Positions 44,491 through 55,415 of a DNA stretch of 64,000 nucleotides are shown here, piece after piece (the stretch's first letter is position 1; each line of letters starts with the position of its first letter). The notes beneath the pieces were generated by a model. It worked only from the letters and a program-made list of their open reading frames with translations, ran no database searches and was not told where the DNA came from. The position numbers and the translations under genes were made by a program. Source of the DNA: Candolleomyces eurysporus (Eukaryota; Basidiomycota; Agaricomycetes; Agaricales; Psathyrellaceae); assembly GCA_027579435.1 (NCBI GenBank), contig JANBPK010001042.1:1-64000 (forward strand), in the 5' to 3' direction.

Positions 44491-46694
44491 CTATCTAAGA
44501 AGGAACTCCCATATCTTTTCCGCGGTTTCTACTGCTAAGCTGTTAGCTGATCACAATTAAGCACAGAGTCAAGAATGCAAGTACCTTTGTTGGCAGTTTC
44601 GTCAAACGGATGGTGGCATAACAGGCGAGCCCGGTCACTCCTTTCGTATCTCCAAACATATGGAGATGCCAGAGAATCGCGCAAAATGAATGGTTTCCAC
44701 TTGTCGAGAAGTTTCTTCGCGCGGGACCTGAATTCGAAGACATCGTCCCCTGGAATAGTATCCGGGGGTATCAGGCTGACACAACACAATAGGTGAGGTA
44801 TACTTCTCCTCTGTCCCGAAGAAAGTCAATATTCAGGCGCGACGCTGGTGAGGATAAACTTACGCCAAGAACAGCAACATCCTGATATTTTTCCAAATCG
44901 AGATTCTCCATGGTGTGTATCTCCTGATCCAGCTCGCGATGTAGGTTGGTGTCCGCGTACGCATGATCCCCGGCGTTGTGCATCCCCCTGAAGCTGAACC
45001 GATAGGGTATGAATTTATTTCTAAGGATCTCCTCGATCTTGCTAGCTATGTTGTCTGCGCCGTCTCCTAAGTTGCTGTTTGCATTGGCATCTTCGTTTAG
45101 GAATTCTGAGTAGCCCGTTAATTTCGAAATAGCTTGCTTCCACTGAATTTCGAAATTTCCAACATCGTAGTTTGTGAGGTCGACCTCCGTGAGGGGTTCG
45201 AGAGAGGATTGGCTTTTATCCGAGCGCCAGACCTGTTCTGTCCTGGACACGACCACCTCTGCGAGAGCCATTACGTCAACCGGTTCAATGCTTCCGGCAG
45301 AACGGTAAACCTGCATCTTCTTCAAATTTGGCACGAGGTTGGACGGATCGTTGGGTGAAGCCGATTTCAAAACGAGTCGGCGAAGTTCATTCGATTTTAA
45401 ATGTTGGACGCGCAAATCACGGAGGTTTGGCGAAAGGCGGAGAATGGTCCAGAGTGTCTCTTGCCTGGAGTCTACGGGGGCCGCGCAGTGGAAATGCTGC
45501 AATGAACATTTTGACCTCTGGATCAGGCTCAGAACCTGGCGACACATCGAGTTTGCTGAACCGACGTTGAACTTTCCTAGTACTTCCAGTCGAGACAGAG
45601 CCGGAAGTGTCAGGATATCGAAAAGGGAGGTAAGGAACAAGCACTCGTAGCTAACCCTGAAACGGAAGGTTTCAAGTTCTGGCAGCGTAACGGGGCTTTT
45701 CATGAGAAGGGGGACCGAAGAGAGACAGTGAAGATCCATCGATCGCAAGCGGAATGGCCGACCCTGGATTATATCGTTGCATATGGTGGGCGCTCCTCCG
45801 AAAGTCTTCAACCTTTCAAGCTGTGACCACGGTAGGTTGACATTCAAAAATGGTACGAAAGGAGTCGGGATGACCATGTCAACTTCTCGCAGCAATGGAG
45901 CTTCCCTGAAATAGCCCACATGATATATCCTGTCGTCGGAAGTGATAGAGGCAGGGACGGGGCTCAATACTCCAAGTTTCAATTTCTTGAGCATTGGCAA
46001 ATTGCCCTGGATGCATGATAGTACCTTGTCAAATGCGTCGGGGGGGAAGACTGATATCCACCACTTCCCAGCGATGGCATTGGTCGGTGAGCAGCCGCAG
46101 GAGCTCTTGGTATTGCTCTTTAATCGCTGGCCGGTTCCATGCGTCCACTTCAACGCTGAACCTGACAGTCAAAGGCGCCTGCCCAGACCGCAGCAGATAG
46201 CGCCGCGTGAGGATCTCTTCCATTGGTGTGGGTGCTCGAGATGGAGCCGAAGTCCAAGTACCATTGACACCGCCGCGCTCTATGGGTGGAATTAGGGCCC
46301 AGAGACGGTGATGGTTGATTGCAGCGGTCCTCCAATTTTTGCAAACACCGCAAATGCTCTGTAGGTAAAGTCCATCTCCCGAAGATCCATCGCCGAGTCC
46401 TGATTCGAAAATACATTGCCATAGTTCGATCGGAATGCATCTTCGGTTGGACAAGACCGACATGTATCGCTGGATGGAGTCGCGATATGCCTCGGCCGCT
46501 TCTGGGAAGGCTTCCTCCTGCCCATCGAGGGTAGCTGCGAAGGGTCGACCTGCTATACGTTCAAAGGCGTGCTGTAGTGCTTCAAGCTTCGAGATTAGGC
46601 TGGGCCTGACGTCTTCGGATGGGGGTTCATTGGTTTTCGAGAGGTGCTCAACGATGGGGTCTGTGTCCTCTGAGTATGCAATTTCCGAGTTCAT
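44491..46694 (-). CDS. F-box family protein, copy E (one-base frame break in a G run)
   Basis: There are three exons on the minus strand: 46694-44864, 44810-44585 and 44534-44491. The frame breaks at 46040-46046, where the plus strand has seven G; copy D has six at this place. Exon 1 is 1831 bases, exactly one too many, so removing one G gives a normal protein of about 699 residues with correct splice phases. Domains are as in copy D: SEDTDPIVEHLSKTNEPPSE, the F-box (CIPIELWQCIFESGLGD, CGVCKNWRTAAINHHRLWA), the Leu-rich body and the C-terminal block GDDVFEFRSRAKKLLDKWK, then PFILRDSLASPYVWRYE. It shares long stretches with copy D. If the extra G were real, the product would stop shortly after the F-box. 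Confidence 0.65.
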
Positions 46695-47419
46695 CTTTGG
46701 CAATCGGTCTTCTGAATATGTTGTCAGCGCGCAGACTGCAATCAACGAACAACGCTTACGGCTTAGAGCGGGATCGAGAGTGTACCCTTCCTCGTTACCA
46801 GTCGATGGAAAACGTATACAGCAGAGAGAGTGACGGGGGGAAATCGAAAGCACAACCCTTCCTTGATTCCTCAACACGAGCCCTTCATAGCAACGTAAAC
46901 AGTGATGGCGACCTCGGAGCTGAGCGCGCTAGAACGGGATTTCATTGGAAAAAATGTTGCATTTGTCCTCGCAAGAGAAGAAATAATTAACTTCACCCCT
47001 CCCCTGCACATCGGCCATGAGCTCTTGATATTGAATGCTTAGCTTTGCTTTGTAGCAATCTGCATTGTTCTAGCATTACGCGGGACGCAGCCCCAACGTC
47101 GTCGCTACAGTAGTTCCGGACACGCTTCCAATTTTACTTGCGAAGGGCCATCCCAAACTCAAAATAGAGAGGGGATGGAAAGGGAGTATCTTTCAATGAC
47201 CAAATGATAATTAAAGAACAAAAGCTGGGTTGCATGCTTAGATCAGCGTATCCAAACGTTACGTGGTCGTTCAACCAGCCAATTCCTCGGCCTCTGGGAC
47301 CAACGATGAACAATATCCTGAAGGAAAAGGTGATATCAATTTGGGATACACCACAACTGCGTTGGAGCCCAAGTGAGTCAAAGAAAAAAGTAGCTTGTAG
47401 CACCGTGTCGCGATGTTCA
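46695..47419. other. Spacer between F-box copies E and F
   Basis: No gene. The right part (47010-47400) repeats 39230-39600, and the left part is the promoter side of copy E, with blocks shared upstream of D and F. Confidence 0.5.
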
Positions 47420-49619
47420 CTATCTAAGAAGGAATTCCCATATCTTTTCCGCGATTCCTACTGCTAGGCTGTCAGCTGCTTACAATCAGGTGTAGAGACA
47501 AGAATTAAAGTACCTTCGTTGGCAGTTTCGTCAACCGGACGGCGGCATAACAGGCGAGCGTGGTATCCAGTCCTTTCGTATTTCCAAATATACGGATCCG
47601 CCAGAGAATCGCGCAAAACGTCACGCAAAATGAACGGCTTCCACTTGTAGAGAAGTTTCTTCGCGCGGAACCTGAACTCAAAGACATTGTCCCCTGGAAT
47701 AGTATTCGGGAAAAGCTGGCTGACAGAATGCAATAGGTGAGGTATACTTCTCCTCTATCCCGAAGAAAGTTAATATTCAGACACAACGCCGGTGAGGATA
47801 AACTTACGCCAAGAATAGCGACATCTTGATATTTTTCCAAGTCGAGATTCTCCATGGTGCGCATCTCCTGATCAAGCTCGTGATGTAGGTTGGTTGCATC
47901 CGCGTGATCTTCGAAGTTGTCCATCTGGTGGGTCATGAACCGATAGGCCATGAATCCATTTGTAAGGATGTCTTCCGCCTTGCTAACTACGTCGCCTGGG
48001 CCGTCTTCTACGTTGCTGTTTGCATTGGCATCCCTTTTCAGGAATTTTGAATTGCGCGCTAGGCTCGAAATGGCCTGCTTCCACTGAGTTTCGAGACTTC
48101 TAACATCGTAGTTTGCGAGGTCGACTTCCGTAAGGGGTTCGAAAGAGGATTGGCCTTTTTCCGAGCCGTAGACCTGTACCGTCCTGGATACGACCACCTC
48201 TGCGAGAGCCACTACGTCAATCGGTTCGAGTCTTCCCCCGGCGAGACGGTAGACCCTCATCTTTTTCAAATTTGGCACGAGGTTGGACGGATCGTTGGGT
48301 GAAACTGAGTTCAAAACGAGTCGGCGAAGTTCTTTCGGTCTTAAATGACGGACGCCCAAATCACGGAGGTTTGGCGAAAGGCGGAGAATGGTCCAGAGTG
48401 CCTCTTCCCTAGTATCTATGGCGGCCGCACAGAGGAAATGCTGCAATGAACATTTTGACCTCTGGATCAGGCTCAGAACTTGGCAAGAAATCGAATTTGC
48501 TAAAGGTTTCTCGCCATATCTTCGTGCTTCCAGTCGAGAGAGAGCCGGAAGTATCAGGATATCAAAAAGGAACAAGCACTTGTCGTTAACCTCGAAACGG
48601 AAAGTTTCGAGTTCTGGCAGCGTGACAAGGCTTTGGTTGATAAGGGGGACCGAAGCAAAACAGTGAAGATCCATCGATCGCAAGCGGAATGGCCGACCTT
48701 GGATTAAAAATTTGCATATGGTGTCCATTCCTCCTGAAGTCTTGAACTTTTCGAGCTGTGACCACGGTAAGTCGACATTCACAACTAGTCCGTAAATAGT
48801 CGGAATCCCCATGTCAACCTCTCGCAGCAATGGCGCTTCCCTGAAATAGCCTATATGATATTTCCTGTCCTCGGAATCGAAGGTGGGGAATCCGGGGCTA
48901 CTTGCGCCAAGTCTCAATTTCTTGAGCATTGTCAAATTGCCCTGGATGCATGATAGTACCTCGTTAAAGGCGTCGAGGGGAAGACTGATATCCACCACTT
49001 CCCAGCGATGGCATTGGTCAGTCAGCAGCCGCAGGAGCTCTTGGTATCGCTCTCGAATAGCTGACTTGTTCCATGCGTCAACGCTAACGCACAACGCGAC
49101 AGTCAAAGGCGCCTGCACAGATCGCAGCAGATAGCGGTGCGTGAGGAGCTCTTCCATCGGTGTTGGTCCCCGAGGCATGGAAGTACAATGATCACCGCCG
49201 CTGACTATAGTTGGAAGTCGGGCCCAGAGTCGGTGATGACTGATTGCGGTGTCCCTCCAGTTTCTGCAAACACTGCAGAGGCTCTGCAGGTAATGCTCAT
49301 CCTCCAAAAAACGTTCGGTGAGCCCCGATTCGAAAATGGATTGCCATAGTTCGATCGGAAAGCATCTTCGGCTGGACAAGACCGACATGTATCGCTGGAT
49401 GGAGTCGCGATAAGCCTCGGCCTCTTCTGGAAGCGCTTCCTCTTGCCCATCGGGGCTAGCTGCGAAGGGTCGACCTGCTATACGCTCGAAGGCATGCTTA
49501 AGCGCTCCAAGCTTTGCGATTAGGATGGGCCTGATGTCTTCGGGTGGGGGTTCATTGGTTTTCGAGAGGCGCTCGACAATGGGGTCTATGTCCTCCAAGG
49601 ACGCAATTGCTGAGCTCAT
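47420..49619 (-). CDS. F-box family protein, copy F (intact)
   Basis: Three exons on the minus strand (49619-47808, 47754-47514, 47463-47420) give 698 residues, all in phase. The start is the ATG at 49619 (MSSAIASLEDIDPIVERLSK). The F-box region reads CFPIELWQSIFESGLTERF and CSVCRNWRDTAISHHRLWA. The Leu-rich body includes LPALSRLEARRYGEKPLANS, where the chain is shorter than in D and E. The C-terminal module is GDNVFEFRFRAKKLLYKWK, then PFILRDVLRDSLADPY, with the same RDVLRDSLA duplication as copy D. F is as long as D but has diverged most in the middle of the body, as expected if that region contacts variable substrates (inference). Confidence 0.75.
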
Positions 49620-50694
49620 CTGTCTGCACTGGTGGATGTTGTCAGCGTGCAGACTGCAATCAACGAACAACGCTTACGGCTTAGAGAGTTATGAGGGGGA
49701 AATCGAGATTGTACCTCTTCCTCAATAGTCGATGGAAAACGCTTATGGCGGAGAGAATGACGGGGGGAAATCGAGAGCATATACCCTCGATTCCTCAACA
49801 CGAGCCCAAACATTTCGTAAACAGTGATGGCGCCCTCAGCGCGCTAAAATGGGTTTTCGCCTGGGTNAAAAAAAAAATTCGGTGAAGAACAATCAACGCC
49901 GCCGCCGCTGCCCGGCATATCAGCCATGAGCTGTTGATAACGAAGCTTCAAGTTAGAAGGTTCCTCGCTCTGTGGCAATCTGTATGGTTGTAACGTTACG
50001 CGGAACGCAGCCCGTCGCTAAAGTATGTAGTTCCGAGGGTCCTTCTGATTTTCCACTCGCAAAGGGCCATCACAAACTCAAAATATAGAGGGAATGAAAA
50101 AAGGGGTATCTTTCAATATATGAATAATAATAAAAAGGAACAAAAACTGGGTCGCAGGCTTTAACCAGCATATCCAAACGTTACATGGTCGTTCATCCAG
50201 AGTTTGCGGAGAGGGGGGCAATAAAACGAGCTAGGAGAGAGAACACAAGGATGATATGTGATACGGATACAGCGGATGTATAGGAGGAGGGAAGAGGAGG
50301 GGAGTACCAGGGACACTGAGCGAGTACGAGCGCAGGGTGCAGGCCGACCAGCTCAAACCGTAACATACATAACAGATATTGAGAAACCTTCCACCACGCA
50401 GCCTCATCATTCCACCACCAACTGGGCACAAAGCACCTCCATCCCACAAACAACCCGTGTCCCCCTTTAAACCGATCAGATGTACAACAAACAGCATCTC
50501 CTGAGATTTCCGAAAGAAATATAAAAAATGATGAGAGATAGTGAGGAAGGGATATAGTCACAAAACCCGCGAAGTTGAATTGGACGGAGGTATCCAGCGC
50601 CTTCGCCCAAGAAAAGAACGAATAGAAACCAACGCCGGATTCAATCCTTCAGTCGTTAACCGAGGCGTTCGTGAAAAGGGGTATCGTGGGGAGC
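49620..50694. other. Spacer between F-box copy F and the secreted-protein gene
   Basis: No gene. It holds the copy F promoter side, an N at 49867 beside an A run, and the block shared with 42880-43420. The minus-strand frames at 50193-50561 have no ATG-led family resemblance; this is the 3' flank of the secreted-protein gene. Confidence 0.5.
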
Positions 50695-51451
50695 TCAGAG
50701 AGCCAAGGCAGCAACAGCGGCAATTGCGCTGAGGGCCATAATGGGGACGCTCGCCTGGCGGGCAGAGGGAGCAGCACTGTCCAGGAACCTGTTGGAACCG
50801 GCGTTGGCAGCACCGACAGCTTCGACGCCACTGCCGGTGGTGCCATCAGTGTCAGTCGAGTCGGTTGTGCTGCTGGTGGTTGAGCCGCCGGTGGTGGAAT
50901 CAGTGGTTGAGCCAGTGGTGGTGGTGGAGCCGGGGGTAACGCTGGTAGAAGTGAGGCAGGAGGCGTCGTCGGAAGCAGCGACAGTGATCTAGGTTACCAA
51001 GAACGTTGTTAGCTCGCAACGCGGGAGAGGGGAAAGGTCGGACCACGCACATTCTTGGACCACGCCTCGTCGTCGCTGGCGTCAGCAACACTGATCTGAA
51101 CAATGGTTCCTGCGGGAATGGTGGCCTTCCACTGGATGGACGAGCCCTCAAAGTCACCGATTTCTACGCTGTTGGGGGAACGGTCAGTGGTTGCTCGCGA
51201 AGCGCGGAACTCGGACATACAGAGGCTCTCCGCAGGGGTCGGCGGCGGAGACGGCGATGACATTGTAGGGGCCCTGGGTCTTCTCCCAGGAGATCTTGGA
51301 GGTCCCGCACTGTCGAGAGGTCAGAGAAGGTTCGTGGCGGGGGTCGTCGGGGGCGAGAACGCACCTGTTTGAGTTCGGGGTCGTTGACTGCGAATGCAGC
51401 GAGGGCAGGGGCGGCGAAGAGAGCGACAGCAGTAATGAGTGTGGAGTACAT
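50695..51451 (-). CDS. Secreted, probably GPI-anchored Ser/Thr-rich surface protein
   Basis: Four exons on the minus strand (51451-51365, 51309-51221, 51168-51051, 50988-50695) give 195 residues with matching phases. An N-terminal signal peptide (MYSTLITAVALFAAPALA) precedes a domain of about 110 residues: CGTSKISWEKTQGPYNVIA, DPCGEPLVEIGDFEGSSIQW, IPAGTIVQISVADASDDEAW and ASDDASCL. It has four Cys that could form two disulphides. A Thr/Ser/Gly-rich stretch follows, then a hydrophobic C-terminus (VPIMALSAIAAVAALAL) after a small-residue site, as in GPI-anchored wall proteins. The family is common in agaricomycetes in my memory and resembles Ser/Thr-rich GPI proteins of the Kre9/Knh1 type, but its function is unknown. 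A decayed copy lies 7 kb to the left. Confidence 0.75.
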
Positions 51452-51722
51452 TTCGCGGGTAGTTTTGGGGGTAGTAAGGATAGGGAGTGAGGGGACGCGA
51501 AGAAGAGAGTGAGTGAGGGAGAAAAAGAATGACTGGAAGGAACCTTTGGCGTTCTCATCAAATCCTTTCAACGTTGGCAAGGCACAATGCTCGGCATCAA
51601 AACACTGCCAAACATCCACCCGGCTGTCAAGCCACAATTTCTTGGCCATCAGTCCAGTCTCATTCTTCCATGTGCCCATGGATACCTAAATACAATGTAC
51701 AAATATTACTCCAGCATTGATT

Positions 51723-54515
51723 CTACAGCTTCGCCTGTGTCTTGCCCTTGAAGTTGGCGAGCATTGTCCTCTTCGTGATCCTGAACCAAACAGACAGAGA
51801 GAGCAAGAGGCGCACTACGGTCAGCATGTTTCCATGGACACGATGATCGCGCCAAGTGACATACCCGGAATGGACAATGGCGGAGGGCGTCTTCTTTGGC
51901 CCCTCGACGGCGACCCGTTGGTCCACAGGGACATAGTCCCGCTTCGTTTCCCCAACGTAGATCTTGTAACAATTTAGGCTTAGTCGAAACCTCGATCGGA
52001 AATATTTTTAGAGCCCACCTGCCGAGGCCTCCAGATTTTCACGCCTCCCTCCTGGAGCATCATCTGTTGGAACCGGGGTTAAAACAGTCCGTGAGGTAAG
52101 TAAGGTCCAGAACACACTTGGCGCCAATGTGCGAGCCATCCAACCACCCGAGGGACTGCGAATAGCACAGGGAAAAAGTCCAGAGGGAATCCTGTATGGC
52201 GACAAATGCAATGAATTTACTGGTGTTAACGAGGAGAAAACACAGAACTGACCCATTGCACGGTAGATCAATCCACTGCCAAGTTCAAATTAGAGTTTCG
52301 AAGCAGGAATATGTACGTCAGTTATCGTGTCCGTCCAAGCGCCGACAACGGAACAATCACCTCCTGTTTTGAGTTCATAGCCATGAGAAGATGTGCAGGT
52401 AGAAGGGAAGCACAATGACCCACCAGAAATCCACATTAGGGGCCAACTTGCGACTCGTAAAGTATTCGTCCTTCATTGCCGCCTCGTGCAGCGCCATCGC
52501 CGTCTCCAGAAGCTCATCCTTACCGGTTCTATCCAGTAAAATCATCCCGTCAGCTAAATCTGCTGTTTCGAAGATTCACCAAGTGAAACGCACACTTTGA
52601 AGACTTCATCTGCCGTCTTGCGGACGATGAACGACCGAGGATCCGACTGAAATGCATGACATCACGTCAGTATTGGCCTCATGAATGGGGGAGGGCAACG
52701 AATAAGCGTATGCTCACCGTCTTGTATATACGATGCCCAAACCCAGAAAGGACCTTCTCTCGTCGTTTGACCGCCTCCAAAAACGCGGGAACATTCTCGG
52801 GTCTGCAGGTGTATGTATCGCCATAGCCATAGCCCATCCATCATGTTACAGAACGAACGATTGATGATGCAGATGAAGCAACAAGCAGCGTGCACACGAT
52901 CAAATTAGTCTCATCATCATCTCCCAGCAGGGGACCACTGACTTTCCAATGGATATAAGCATCCGAATGACGGCCTCATTGGCACCACCTATTAGACACG
53001 CATAAGCTTCGCACCCAGGGGTGAAAGGTAAAATTGAAGCACGGACCATGCAAAGGGCCGCTACATCACAAGCTTCTTCAGCTCTTGCCCTGGACCCAAG
53101 CATTGATAGAACTCACTAAAGCGAAGCACATCCGGCACTGCATAACGGCGTGAAGCAGTATCAGTCAGCAAGCGACGAACGAAAGGCAAATCCGAAGGGA
53201 GGTACTGACGCGATTGCTGAATAGGGATCTACCAACGAGCTTCCCGTCTGCAACACCGTAGTCGAAGATGCATTCAATTCATGATCCGCGTGAAGGAGGA
53301 AGAGCACATCGAGTGCCTTCTCCAAAACAGGATTAGGAACGTAGTTTTCCTGGCCCAAGTGATCCATTTGGTACAGGAAGCTGGATGGATCGTCAAAGAT
53401 TGAACGGCCCGGCGTGGGTTCGAGGCATTGGCACTTACGATCCGGTGTAGCTTAGGCCAGTGGGAGGCGTAACAAAGTCCCGACCTTGCCGAATACGATA
53501 TGCCATACTGCAAAAAAAGGCGCGTTTCGTTGATTCCTGCACATCCGAGTCCGAAGGGCATGGCGAGAAGACGTACGCAGCAAGAGTCGTGGCCTTTCCG
53601 ATGAGCCTGAAGATCTGCTTGTCCATGTTCGCAAGGGAGTCCGGAGAGCCCTTGGTAAATAGCGTCTGGCCTGGTGCACCACACTTGTGAATCTATGGAC
53701 ACCACGGCATGAGGGACGCGAAAAGGTACCTTGAAGGGAAGGGTTGGCCTCGGCATAATAGGAACCGAGGTACGCGAATGCGCTAGTCAGGATAGCCATT
53801 GGGTGTGCATCGTATCTAAAAGAGTTGAATTCGTTATATTAGGCCGTAAATTGGATTGGACGCAGGGCCATACCGGAACGAACGGAAGAACTGCTCTGCG
53901 TCCGAGTGCATGACTCCATGGTGAAGAACCTCCTTCTCAAAGAGAGCGGACTGATCCTTGGTCGGCAGCGATCCATAGAGGAGAAGGTAAGCTACGCTAA
54001 CGCGTTTAGCCTGCCTGATTTGGTGTATCATGACGGATTTGCGCACCTGTCTCCAAATGGCTCGAATGGAGAGCAAGCTGCTCAATCGGGTATCCTCTGA
54101 GCTCGTTTAGCTAGCCTTCACAGCCGGATAGGCTGACGACATACCGGTATCGCAGGACTGTTATATCGCAGGTTGTGAGTCAAAGTCACTATCACACATT
54201 GAGCTCCGTCCACTCACTTCCAGCTTCTCCGTCGATATAGGTAATCTCGCTGCGCATAACAGCAGTGTTCAAGTATCCCTTGTCCGCAATACGAAGGCCC
54301 TTGTCGGTCTCATTTTCCTTCCTCTCGCCAGGTTTGAAGGGGGCCTTGACGCTCTTGAAGGCGGTAGCCTGGATACTGTTGTCTGCGATTCTGTGCATCC
54401 CATGAGAAACGTTCTACATCTCTAGCCTGTCTCCATGAAAGACATACGGGATGGTATAAACCTTTCCGGTACGGTTGTCCGTCACTGTCAAGCTGTCCTG
54501 AGGATTTTGTCCCAT
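51723..54515 (-). CDS. Citrate synthase with C-terminal AKL (probably peroxisomal)
   Basis: The enzyme condenses acetyl-CoA and oxaloacetate to citrate. The gene is split into more than a dozen short exons, including one of 13 bases (54157-54145) encoding the ILRYR step. The start ATG at 54515 gives MGQNPQDSLTVTDNRTGKVY with no mitochondrial presequence. Conserved blocks are in order: MRSEITYIDGEAGILRYRGY; AYLLLYGSLPTKDQSALFEK; HPMAILTSAFAYLGSYYAEA; ENYVPNPVLEKALDVLFLLH; HADHELNAS with the first active-site His; GPLHGGANEAVIRM with the second, rebuilt across an intron; GFGHRIYKT; and DPRSFIVRK with the catalytic Asp. The last exon (from 51773) reads ITKRTMLANFKGKTQAKL and stops at 51723. AKL is a known type-1 peroxisomal signal. 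Localisation is inference; the enzyme family is certain. Confidence 0.9.
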
Positions 54516-55016
54516 GGCGGTCAAATGAGAGAAGCGAGAGAATGAGGATTGTATGACCCGGTTTTCTCCAAGATCTACGAGAGGAGGTCAAGTGAACACA
54601 AGCGCAAGGAAGAGTGCGGGGGTGGGGAAAAGCGTNCCGGGGTTTTGAGAATTCTTCGAAGCAGAGCAACTGTAGTAGATCCTTTCCGACAATTCACGCT
54701 TGTCAGGGTGCCAATAGAATTGCACACATTTGGGAGCGCAAAACTCACGGAATCGACGCGCTCCGATTCGATTGAATAGCTAAGTACTTGCGATGACGGT
54801 CGAGGCTCAAGGAAGGAAGGATGTACTCCGCCCTCCGGATCCGTTATGTTTTCCTTCACGAATTCACATGCCTACTACTAGTGCCCACTGGCGGTGCCAT
54901 TAAGCTCCCGACGACCCCGGGTCAACACGGAGTGTTCATGAGTAGCTTCAAGCTGGTTTCTAAAATACATAAAAGATAGCCAGTTCGTTTTATTGACACA
55001 TATACATCCCCGTAAC
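54516..55016. promoter_or_regulatory. Upstream region of the citrate synthase gene
   Basis: It contains the citrate synthase promoter and leader on the minus strand, and an N at 54636. I saw no TATA box in the expected place. The left part, just before the ATG, is rich in CTTCTC/TCTC on the minus strand, as in a pyrimidine-rich leader. Confidence 0.35.
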
Positions 55017-55114
55017 CTACCACCGTTTCCGTTTGGATTCCAAGCCTTTCTCCAAGGCTTGGTTCCAGCAGCCCATGATGTCATAGGGCGGCTTGAGCGG
55101 CCCGGTGTTATCAC
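55017..55114 (-). CDS. Possible terminal exon of an unidentified small protein
   Basis: After a good acceptor (CATTTTTAG) the minus strand reads GDNTGPLKPPYDIMGCWNQA and LEKGLESKRKRW, then TAG at 55019-55017. The composition is protein-like and ends in a basic tail. Upstream (55120-55400) I could not find a matching first exon with an ATG, so it may be an orphan piece, a decayed gene, or chance. Family not recognised. Confidence 0.25.
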
Positions 55115-55415
55115 CTAAAAATGGAAGTCAATGGTCATGTGATGCGGGTTGTGTAAGCATGTTGTTCATGAAGAATTCAAGCCGCCATTCAGCGCTTATG
55201 GTTTTCGCCACCACCAACAATTGAATTTTTCGAGGATATCTCGCTGTGCGGCTAAGGGAAGGGAATATGGAACATGGAGTGCGCTTGAACCACTATCGTA
55301 TTGCATACGAGCTTACTACTGACCAACTTTTCATTACTAGATTATCAGAAAGCGGAGGCGAAGTGCGGTAGACCCGTGCTTAGGCTATTATAAGGAGACA
55401 AGTGGTAAAGGGCGA

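Noticed and set aside
46029..46877. F-box copy E as a truncated F-box-only protein
   Set aside because: The frame ends at a 7-G run where copy D has six; exon length is exactly one base over.
26507..54515. A peroxisome gene cluster (PEX26-like gene and AKL citrate synthase in one window)
   Set aside because: The two genes are 24 kb apart with unrelated genes between them; nothing suggests co-regulation.
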